From assembly GCA_016783225.1 (NCBI GenBank), contig JADHWZ010000152.1, positions 1 through 5,094 of the forward strand: a stretch of DNA of 5,094 bases, written 5' to 3'. Positions 1 through 5,094 of the stretch are shown one piece after another (position 1 is the stretch's first letter; every line of letters begins with the position of its first letter). The translations under genes and the position numbers were made by a program. Origin of the DNA: Dehalococcoidia bacterium (lineage in GTDB: Bacteria; Chloroflexota; Dehalococcoidia; GIF9; UBA5620). Below the pieces are notes generated by a model. The model was not told where the DNA came from. It was given only the letters and a program-made list of their open reading frames with translations, and ran no database searches.

Positions 1-1
1 A

Positions 2-895
2 AAGCGTAGTCGGGTAACCTGGTTCGGCAGAATAGGCCGTCTTTTCGACCGAACCACGATTGAAAAGGAGACGTGGGATGAACTGGAGGAGTTGCTTGTC
101 TCTGCGGATGTTGGTGTGGCTACCACGAGTAAGCTTATCGAGAAGGTGAAGCATCGCGCCAGAGATGAGAAGCTCAACGAAGGCCCAGAGATACTTTCGC
201 TCTTGAGAGATGAGATGGTGAATCTGCTGAACGTGGGTGCTGAATCAGAGAGTGTATCCAGGCTGGGCCATCTCCAACTCATTCTGGTGGTCGGCGTAAA
301 CGGTTCGGGCAAGACAACGAGCATTGCCAAGCTTGCTCACGTCTTCAGGAATGACGGGAAAAGGGTGATTCTAGCTGCGGCAGATACCTTCAGAGCTGCG
401 GCTATTGACCAGCTTAAACGCTGGGGTGAACGGGTGGGGGTGGAGGTTGTTGCTCATCAACCCGGTGGTGACCCTGGAGCTGTGGTTTTTGACACGCTTC
501 AGGCGGCTCAGAACCGCCAGGCCGAAGTAGTCATAATTGACACGGCTGGCCGGCTCCATACCAAGTCTAATCTCATGGAGGAACTTAAGAAGATAAGGCG
601 TGTAGCTAGCAAGTATGACGTGTCTCAAGAGGTGCTGCTGGTAATGGATGCCACCACTGGTCAGAACGGACTGGCTCAAGCCAGATATTTCACTGACGCT
701 GTGGGAGTGACTGGGGTCTTTTTGGCCAAGCTTGATGGCACTGCCAAAGGTGGTATCGTGCTGGCGATTTGCGAAGAGCTAGGGATTCCCATCGCCTACA
801 TCGGAACTGGCGAGCAACTCGATGACATAGCTCCTTTTGATGCGAGTACCTTTGTAGAAGCAATTTTTTCCCAGCCGAAGGAGAGGGATGATTGA
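2..895 (+). CDS. ftsY: Signal recognition particle receptor FtsY (SRP GTPase), 5'-partial
   Basis: FtsY is the membrane-associated GTPase that docks the SRP-ribosome complex and hands nascent membrane proteins to SecYEG. The reading frame is open to the left edge, so the start lies upstream; 297 residues are visible. They begin just before the WFGRIGRLFDRT segment that leads into the N domain (helical bundle, roughly residues 1-85), with the family hallmark LLVSADVGV. The G domain follows: P-loop GVNGSGKTT (about 98-106), DTFRAAA (128-134), DTAGR (180-184), AKLDGTAKGG (242-251, the G4 specificity motif) and GTGEQ (268-272), then PFD and the closing helix. These are the SRP-GTPase motifs; the absence of an M domain and the ending shortly after the G domain point to FtsY rather than Ffh. 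A long acidic A domain cannot be judged because the N terminus is cut. The stop overlaps the lgt start by 8 bp. Confidence 0.96.
   Translation, partial: KRSRVTWFGRIGRLFDRTTIEKETWDELEELLVSADVGVATTSKLIEKVKHRARDEKLNEGPEILSLLRDEMVNLLNVGAESESVSRLGHLQLILVVGVNGSGKTTSIAKLAHVFRNDGKRVILAAADTFRAAAIDQLKRWGERVGVEVVAHQPGGDPGAVVFDTLQAAQNRQAEVVIIDTAGRLHTKSNLMEELKKIRRVASKYDVSQEVLLVMDATTGQNGLAQARYFTDAVGVTGVFLAKLDGTAKGGIVLAICEELGIPIAYIGTGEQLDDIAPFDASTFVEAIFSQPKERDD
878..883 (+). promoter_or_regulatory. Ribosome binding site of lgt inside the end of ftsY
   Basis: AAGGAG lies four bases before the ATG at 888, within the last codons of ftsY. It fixes the lgt start and, with the 8-bp gene overlap, suggests that ribosomes finishing ftsY help to initiate lgt (translational coupling). 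Confidence 0.75.
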
Positions 896-1712
896 TATCG
901 GGATTGACCCAGTCGCTCTCAGCCTCGGGCCTTTCGAGCTCAGATGGTACGGCATTATGGTGGTGTTGGCTGTGGTAGCGGTCATCGGCATCGCTTTGTT
1001 GGAAGCCAAGAGGACTGGTTTCTCTCAAGACCACGTTTACGGCGTTGCTCTCTGGGCTATCGTTGGAGGGATAGTAGTATCGCGATTGTTCCATGTGGTT
1101 GACAAATGGGACTACTATGTGGCTCATCCTGCACAGATTGTTGACTTTTCAGGTCTGACTGTCTATGGGGCAGTCATCGGCGCTGTGGTGGCAATATTGA
1201 TCTATGGCTGGGTGAAGAAGCTTTCCTTCTGGCAAATAGGTGATATCGCTGCTCCGGGTGCAATTCTGGGGCAGGCGATAGGCAGGATTGGTTGCCTAAT
1301 AAACGGGTGCTGCTATGGATTACGCACCTCTTTGCCCTGGGCAGTGGTCTATGCCCATCCTAATAGCTATGCTCCGCTCGGCCAGCCGATGCATCCCACC
1401 CAGGTTTACCACCTCCTTTGGAATTTGGCGGCGTTCGCCATAATCTGGCAATTACGCGGTCGCCTGAAGCCGCAGGGGTCGCTCTTCCTTACCTACCTGG
1501 CACTCTATGCTGTGGGTGACCTCGGCATAAGGTTTCTTCGGGTTGGAGAGCCTTTCCTTTTTGGCATACAGCAAGCTCAGTTGATTGGCATAGTCATGTT
1601 GCTGGTGACAGTGCCTTGGCTTGCCGTCAGAATGTGGCGCGCGAGGGCCAGAACCGCGGTTTCTGAGCCTCCAGGCCAGGTCAGTCCGCCGGAGCGAAAT
1701 CAAGGAGCTTAA
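888..1712 (+). CDS. lgt: Phosphatidylglycerol--prolipoprotein diacylglyceryl transferase
   Basis: Lgt moves the diacylglyceryl group of phosphatidylglycerol onto the lipobox cysteine of prolipoproteins, the first step of lipoprotein maturation at the cytoplasmic membrane. The product has 274 residues, a usual length, and about seven hydrophobic segments. Visible family signatures are the N-terminal LGPFELRWYG (13-22), the central GLTVYGAVIGA (89-99), the signature GRIGCLINGCCYG (132-144, with Arg133 and Asn139 at the usual key places), HPTQVY (169-174) and a late IRFLRVGEP (214-222) that should supply the second essential arginine. The place of E. coli His103 (HGG) is taken by Tyr93 (YGA), and the signature has Cys136, Cys141 and Cys142; I believe both are common outside Proteobacteria. 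The C-terminal tail from about 248 is hydrophilic and Arg-rich, so probably cytosolic. The start at 888 is supported by AAGGAG. The 3' end runs 32 bp into convergent recJ. Lgt implies that the organism makes lipoproteins. Confidence 0.95.
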   Translation: MIDIGIDPVALSLGPFELRWYGIMVVLAVVAVIGIALLEAKRTGFSQDHVYGVALWAIVGGIVVSRLFHVVDKWDYYVAHPAQIVDFSGLTVYGAVIGAVVAILIYGWVKKLSFWQIGDIAAPGAILGQAIGRIGCLINGCCYGLRTSLPWAVVYAHPNSYAPLGQPMHPTQVYHLLWNLAAFAIIWQLRGRLKPQGSLFLTYLALYAVGDLGIRFLRVGEPFLFGIQQAQLIGIVMLLVTVPWLAVRMWRARARTAVSEPPGQVSPPERNQGA

Positions 1713-3360
1713 GTCGAAGCCTCTCCACTCCGTTCCATCGGTTCATATCCAGATTGTAGGCGATGTCCAGACAAGCGGTTATTTCTTGAGCCAGGTCGCC
1801 AAGCCTGAAACCGATGGCATCCCAGACTGCACCCTGGTGCTTCAACTTCAGGGTCAGGTGTTCGCTCTCCCTGCCAACCCGGCGCCGGCCAGTCACTTCA
1901 ACCTGACGGCTGACAAAGGTAGGTAGTGGATTGCCCTGGCCGAAGGGAGCCAGTCGCTGTATCTTCTCAAATGTCCCCCGAGCTAAGATGGACAGGGGGA
2001 CCTCGGCATCAATGTCCATGTGGGGACGAAGATCGAGGCCGCCCAACTGGTGCTGCGCCAGGTTGAGAAGTCGCTCCTGCAGCCGAGGCAGGTTACTACG
2101 CGGCACGGTAAGTCCGGCTGCTTTTGTGTGGCCGCCGAATGTGGTCAACAGCTCCCGGCAGTCTTCAAGAGCAGCCATGAGGTCAAATTCGGGTATGCTC
2201 CGTCCACTGCCGCGACACGTCTCCGAACCAAGGCTGAAAAGGACTACCGGGCGATAGAACTCCTCTGTTAGTCTACCGGCGACAAGTCCCATAACGCCGG
2301 GGGGATAGTCTTCGTCACCTGCCACTAGCAGTGGGCGGTCGACGCCGCCGGCTGTTATTTCTTCCCTGGCTCTAGTCAGCAATTCGTCTGCTAGGCGTCG
2401 GCGCTTGGTATTCTTCTCCTCCAATTCCGAGGCTAGTGAGGTGGCTTCCTCGGGGTCTTCGGTGACGAGCAACTGGTAGCTGGTGGTAGCATCGTCGAGT
2501 CTGCCGGCAGCGTTCAAGCGAGGCCCCAATGCCCAGGAGATGCTCTCAGTAGAAAGGGTGCCTGGCTCCAAGTTGGCGTAACGCATCGTTTCTTGAAGCC
2601 CAAGGCGCTGGGTGTCATTAAGGAGTTCGAGCCCGCACTTCACCCAGTAGCGGTTCTCGCCGACCAGGGGAACCATATCGGCTACGGTGCCCAGGGCCAC
2701 CAGGTCTAAAGACCTGTCCACCAGTTCCTGGTGACCACTCCCCTTGAGGAGCGCCTGAAGAAGTTTGAAGGCGACACCCACCCCGGCAAGCTCAGTGGAG
2801 CCATAGAGGGAATCGCGTCGCTTAGGGTCAACTACTGCCCTGGCCGGTGGCAGGGGGCCTGACGGAATATGGTGGTCGGTTATGACTACATCTAGTCCCA
2901 TTCCTTGGGCTTTCTCGACTTCGGCGAAACCAGTGATGCCGGTATCGACCGTTATAACCAGGCTGACACCTTGTTGGCGGAGCTTCTCCAGAGCGGCTAC
3001 CTGCAATCCGTAGCCTTCGGAAACGCGATGTGGAATGTAGGGAATGACTGTGCCGCCAAGGCCGGACAGCCCCTGAACCAACAGAGCTGTTGCGGTGATG
3101 CCGTCAGCGTCGAAATCCCCGTAGATGGCGATTTTCTCCCCGGAAAACAGAGCCTGGTAGATTCTGCTTACAGCCTGATGCATGTCAGGCAGCAGGAAGG
3201 GGTCGACTTCCAGGCGCTTGTCAGCGCTCAGGAAAATCTCTACCTGCGCAGGCTCTGAGATACCGCGGTTGTGAAGCAATTGGGCGACCAGCGGATCGAC
3301 GCCCGCAACATCCAATGGCTGTTCTGCTTGGGGTAGTAGTCTCCAACGAGTGTGGGCCAA
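1681..3360 (-). CDS. recJ: Single-stranded-DNA-specific 5'-3' exonuclease RecJ
   Basis: RecJ degrades single-stranded DNA 5' to 3' in recombination (RecFOR pathway), mismatch repair and base excision repair. The 559 residues are a full-length bacterial RecJ. The DHH domain carries YGDFDADGITAT (80-91, metal ligands Asp82, Asp84, Asp86), VDTGI (138-142), TDHH (161-164) and GTVADMVPL (224-232). GPRLNAAGRLDD (279-290) and a charged helix (about 303-335) follow, then the DHHA1 domain with GVMGLVAGRL (355-364), GSGRSIPEFDL (384-393) and GGHTKAAG (409-416). APFGQGNPLP (471-480) opens the C-terminal OB-type DNA-binding domain. All catalytic motifs look intact. I take TTG at 3360-3358 as start: it is the only common start codon between the in-frame stop TAA (3393-3391, also the stop of the upstream gene) and the conserved TRWRLLP at residues 4-10. 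It lies 30 bp downstream of the acyl-CoA dehydrogenase gene and is probably co-transcribed with it. Confidence 0.97.
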   Translation of the reverse strand: MAHTRWRLLPQAEQPLDVAGVDPLVAQLLHNRGISEPAQVEIFLSADKRLEVDPFLLPDMHQAVSRIYQALFSGEKIAIYGDFDADGITATALLVQGLSGLGGTVIPYIPHRVSEGYGLQVAALEKLRQQGVSLVITVDTGITGFAEVEKAQGMGLDVVITDHHIPSGPLPPARAVVDPKRRDSLYGSTELAGVGVAFKLLQALLKGSGHQELVDRSLDLVALGTVADMVPLVGENRYWVKCGLELLNDTQRLGLQETMRYANLEPGTLSTESISWALGPRLNAAGRLDDATTSYQLLVTEDPEEATSLASELEEKNTKRRRLADELLTRAREEITAGGVDRPLLVAGDEDYPPGVMGLVAGRLTEEFYRPVVLFSLGSETCRGSGRSIPEFDLMAALEDCRELLTTFGGHTKAAGLTVPRSNLPRLQERLLNLAQHQLGGLDLRPHMDIDAEVPLSILARGTFEKIQRLAPFGQGNPLPTFVSRQVEVTGRRRVGRESEHLTLKLKHQGAVWDAIGFRLGDLAQEITACLDIAYNLDMNRWNGVERLRLKLLDFAPAD

Positions 3361-3367
3361 GTCTACA

Positions 3368-3375
3368 CTTCTTTC
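3368..3375 (-). promoter_or_regulatory. Weak ribosome binding site for the TTG start of recJ
   Basis: On the minus strand GAAAGAAG stands seven bases before the TTG at 3360. It is a poor Shine-Dalgarno match compared with the one in front of the upstream acyl-CoA dehydrogenase gene. With the TTG start this suggests low RecJ translation relative to its operon partner. Confidence 0.45.
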
Positions 3376-3390
3376 AACGGTTGATTGGGC

Positions 3391-4554
3391 TTAGAGTGCC
3401 TCGCCAATAGCCTGGCGGCTCAGCTCGTTTGCTCCGATGTAAATCTGCATGATCTTGGCATCCCGCATGTATTTCTCCACACCTACCTCTCGGGAGTAAC
3501 CGTAAGAGCCCATGACCTGAACAGCATTTGTAGTGACTCTCATTGCCATGTCGCTGGCGTAGACCTTTGCCATTGTTGACCAGGCCATATTGGCCAGACC
3601 TCGCTGAGCATTGAACCAGGCAGCTCTCAAGTACAGCAAGCGGGAGGCATCAATCTCAGTAGCCATATCGGCAAACATATTGCAAATCACTTCATGCTCT
3701 ATCAGCGGCTTGCCAGCTGTTGTCCTTTCCTTAGCGTATGCCAGGGCAAGTTCAAAAGCGCCCCGAGCTATACCCGTCGCGATGGCACCGGCCCCGGTCC
3801 GGTTGTAGATTAACGTGCGCTGCAATAACCTGGCGCCGTCTCCAACCTTTCCAAGCAAGTTCTCCTTCGGCACTCTGGCATTGTCAAAGAATATCTCCGA
3901 GTTGCTGTCAGCATCCATTCCCATCTTCTTGATCGGCTTGCCGAAAGAAAGCCCCGGGGTGCCACGGGGAATGACAATCAGACAAGAGCCTTCATCGCCC
4001 AATTCAGGGTCGACTGTACCCACCACCGTATACAGGTACGAGTTTGTTGAATTGCTGGGCCAGATCTTGGCGCCGTTTACCACGTAATCATCGCCATCAT
4101 TCCGGACAATAGTCCTTATGGTTCTGGAATGCATATGGGGGTTCTCAATGTCAGACCCTCCTGCTGGCTCGGTCATTGCCATACAGCATAGATTGCCGTC
4201 TCTGGTAAGGGGTGGAAGCCATGTCTGGAACTGCTGTGGAGTAGCTGCCAGCATAATCGGAGTCTGTCCGAACCAGCTAGCTCCTATGGCGGTGGAAACA
4301 CCACCGCAACCAGCAGCCAGTTCCTCCAGGACTATGCTGCATTCGACGTTAGAGGCCCCACTGCCGCCGTATTCCTTGGGGATGGGCAACCCCAGAATAC
4401 CAACCTCGGCTGCTTTCTTGAAAATGTTTTCGGCTAGCTCCCCCTCCTCGTCTTTCTCAAATTTAATGGCCACCGGCTTGATTTCCTTCTGCGTGAACTC
4501 CCGGGCCAGTTTTTGGATAGCTGACTGTTCTTCTGACAGAGTGAATCCCAGCAT
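3391..4554 (-). CDS. Acyl-CoA dehydrogenase family flavoprotein lacking the usual catalytic glutamates
   Basis: Members of this FAD family oxidise acyl-CoA thioesters at C2-C3 and pass electrons to electron-transfer flavoprotein. The 387-residue product has the full architecture: N-terminal helical domain (about 1-120), middle beta domain with MAMTEPAGGSD (125-135) and KIWPSN (163-168), and C-terminal four-helix domain with YAKERTTAGK (273-282), AVQVMGSYGY (344-353) and MRDAKIMQIY (363-372). By eye it follows MCAD/SCAD-type enzymes most closely, for example LIEHEVICNMFADMA (284-298). Oddities: the catalytic Glu of the MCAD motif YEGT is Ile373 (YIGA), and the alternative IVD/LCAD Glu position is Asn251 (YNRTG). 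The FAD-contacting WIT is WPS, and about seven extra residues follow GSD. The rest is well conserved, so I infer a distinct subfamily rather than a decaying gene. The substrate cannot be named. No EtfAB or second ACAD subunit is adjacent. The ATG at 4554 has an excellent Shine-Dalgarno site. Confidence 0.93.
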   Translation of the reverse strand: MLGFTLSEEQSAIQKLAREFTQKEIKPVAIKFEKDEEGELAENIFKKAAEVGILGLPIPKEYGGSGASNVECSIVLEELAAGCGGVSTAIGASWFGQTPIMLAATPQQFQTWLPPLTRDGNLCCMAMTEPAGGSDIENPHMHSRTIRTIVRNDGDDYVVNGAKIWPSNSTNSYLYTVVGTVDPELGDEGSCLIVIPRGTPGLSFGKPIKKMGMDADSNSEIFFDNARVPKENLLGKVGDGARLLQRTLIYNRTGAGAIATGIARGAFELALAYAKERTTAGKPLIEHEVICNMFADMATEIDASRLLYLRAAWFNAQRGLANMAWSTMAKVYASDMAMRVTTNAVQVMGSYGYSREVGVEKYMRDAKIMQIYIGANELSRQAIGEAL

Positions 4555-4558
4555 CTGC

Positions 4559-4567
4559 TCACCTCCT
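4559..4567 (-). promoter_or_regulatory. Strong ribosome binding site of the acyl-CoA dehydrogenase gene
   Basis: The minus strand reads AGGAGGTGA, fully complementary to the 3' end of bacterial 16S rRNA. Seven bases separate AGGAGG from the ATG at 4554. It settles the start codon and predicts efficient translation. Confidence 0.85.
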
Positions 4568-4577
4568 GGTTGTTCTC

Positions 4578-4606
4578 AGTGTAGCCTAATTCAGCGTTAT
4601 GGACAA
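4578..4606 (-). promoter_or_regulatory. Possible sigma70-type promoter for the acyl-CoA dehydrogenase-recJ unit
   Basis: On the minus strand TTGTCC (4606-4601) and TACACT (4583-4578) each match the -35 and -10 consensus at four of six bases, with a 17-bp spacer. Transcription would begin near 4571, giving a leader of roughly 17 bases that carries the AGGAGG site. The position fits well, but both boxes are only moderate matches. Confidence 0.4.
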
Positions 4607-4667
4607 GTCATAGTAGTCGTGCAGTAGACTGGTGACACGTCTGTCTTCTTTCAACGTGCATTCGTGG

Positions 4668-4697
4668 TTGACCCAGCAAGCACAGGGCAAATATAAT
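4668..4697 (+). promoter_or_regulatory. Near-consensus sigma70-type promoter for mtaB
   Basis: TTGACC (4668-4673, five of six consensus bases) and TATAAT (4692-4697, six of six) are separated by 18 bp in the divergent intergenic region and point toward mtaB. The expected start is about 4702-4706, only a few bases before the ATG at 4709, so the transcript would have almost no 5' leader. Confidence 0.65.
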
Positions 4698-4708
4698 TGC
4701 CATCGGGG

Positions 4709-5094
4709 ATGTCCGTGGCAGTCAAACAGAGAGTAGCTTTCCATACCCTGGGCTGCAAGCTCAATCAGGCTGAGACTGAGCTCATGGCCAGGCGATTTGC
4801 CGAAGCCGGATATCATGTTGCTGGCGGAGACAGGGGGGATGTCTGTGTCATCAACACCTGCACGGTTACGCACGTCGCCGACCGCAAGTCCCGGCACTTG
4901 TTGCGTCTACTGCGGAAAAGAAACCCCGGAGCTTTGATCGTCGCTACTGGCTGCTATGCTGAAAGAGCTCTACAAGAGCTGGCTAAGATCGGCGCAGACC
5001 TCGTTGTTGGTAATGAGCAGAAGATGGAAATCACGGATTTGGTGAAGGATAGGTCTGCTTCGGCGGCTTATTGTTCGGCGGAGGAATCTGTAGT
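4709..5094 (+). CDS. mtaB: tRNA t6A37 methylthiotransferase MtaB (radical SAM), 3'-partial
   Basis: MtaB adds a methylthio group to N6-threonylcarbamoyladenosine at position 37 of certain tRNAs, using two iron-sulfur clusters. Only the first 128 codons are present; the gene runs off the right edge, so the radical-SAM CxxxCxxC core and the TRAM domain are not seen. The visible part is the N-terminal methylthiotransferase (UPF0004) domain with its three cluster cysteines: TLGCKLNQAE (Cys16), VINTCTVT (Cys51) and ATGCYAE (Cys82), plus VADRKSR (57-63) and DLVVGNEQK (97-105). GCKLNQ and TCTVTxxADxKSR favour MtaB over MiaB or RimO. The start is uncertain: ATG 4709 is chosen, GTG 4715 would remove only two residues, and TTG 4697 is in frame after the stop TAA at 4694-4696 but lies within the promoter -10 box. 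No clear Shine-Dalgarno precedes the ATG beyond GGGG at 4705-4708. Confidence 0.9.
   Translation, partial: MSVAVKQRVAFHTLGCKLNQAETELMARRFAEAGYHVAGGDRGDVCVINTCTVTHVADRKSRHLLRLLRKRNPGALIVATGCYAERALQELAKIGADLVVGNEQKMEITDLVKDRSASAAYCSAEESV

Noticed and set aside
725..739. The FtsY G4 motif reads AKLD instead of TKLD.
   Set aside because: AKLD is, to my knowledge, a frequent variant among bacterial FtsY proteins, and the Lys and Asp that recognise guanine are present.
690..1127. Open frame of 145 codons on the minus strand opposite the ftsY-lgt junction.
   Set aside because: It is antisense to two clearly recognised genes and has no protein-like pattern of its own.
1164..1169. Lgt has Tyr-Gly where E. 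coli Lgt has the essential His103-Gly.
   Set aside because: Tyr at this place seems common in Lgt proteins outside Proteobacteria, so it is not a sign of inactivity.
1651..1666. Palindrome AACCGCGGTT (1652-1661) with flanking CAGAA and TTCTG near the end of lgt, considered as a terminator.
   Set aside because: It sits inside the coding sequence before the stop, has almost no loop and no following T-run in either direction.
4118..4627. Open frame of 169 codons on the plus strand opposite the acyl-CoA dehydrogenase gene.
   Set aside because: It lies antisense to a well-conserved gene, its translation resembles no family I know, and it has no convincing start signal; it is a shadow of the real frame.
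3368..4656. The 12-mer CTTCTTTCAACG (plus strand) occurs at 3368-3379, before recJ, and again at 4645-4656, in the divergent region.
   Set aside because: A shared 12-mer is about what chance allows within 5 kb; one copy overlaps the recJ ribosome binding site and neither copy sits at a matching distance from a promoter.
4586..4897. Open frame of 103 codons on the minus strand across the divergent region and the start of mtaB.
   Set aside because: It is antisense to the conserved three-cysteine domain of mtaB and covers both predicted promoters; no family resemblance.

Overview
The window is a compact bacterial housekeeping segment of about 5.1 kb. It holds five protein-coding genes, two of them cut by the window edges, and very little non-coding DNA. 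The genes use the standard bacterial code, good Shine-Dalgarno sites and one TTG start. FtsY, Lgt, RecJ and MtaB are bacterial proteins. The form of the Lgt signature and the MCAD-like acyl-CoA dehydrogenase would suit an anaerobic or marine Chloroflexota (Dehalococcoidia-like) genome. That placement is a hunch from general protein style, not something the sequence proves.

Layout, left to right. (1) Bases 2-895, plus strand: the 3' part of ftsY, the SRP receptor GTPase, open at the left edge. (2) Bases 888-1712, plus strand: lgt, prolipoprotein diacylglyceryl transferase, overlapping ftsY by 8 bp in a translationally coupled arrangement. (3) Bases 1681-3360, minus strand: recJ, the single-strand 5'-3' exonuclease, which meets lgt tail to tail with a 32-bp overlap. 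(4) Bases 3391-4554, minus strand: an acyl-CoA dehydrogenase (ACAD) family flavoprotein lying 30 bp upstream of recJ on the same strand, probably one transcription unit. (5) Bases 4555-4708: a 154-bp divergent control region with a good promoter-like sequence in each direction. (6) Bases 4709 to the right edge, plus strand: the N-terminal part of mtaB, a radical-SAM tRNA methylthiotransferase.

How the genes work together: ftsY and lgt both serve membrane and secreted protein biogenesis (co-translational targeting, then lipidation of lipoproteins), so their coupling makes functional sense. recJ (DNA repair) and the ACAD (CoA-thioester redox chemistry) have no obvious functional link and may simply share a promoter. 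mtaB is transcribed away from them and modifies t6A37 of tRNAs.

I see no mobile element, CRISPR array, RNA gene, phage gene or evident new multi-gene system. The most interesting observation is that the ACAD lacks glutamate at both positions where the catalytic base of this superfamily is classically found, while the rest of the fold is well kept. Second is a near-consensus promoter whose predicted start site lies only a few bases before the mtaB start codon, implying a leaderless or almost leaderless mRNA.
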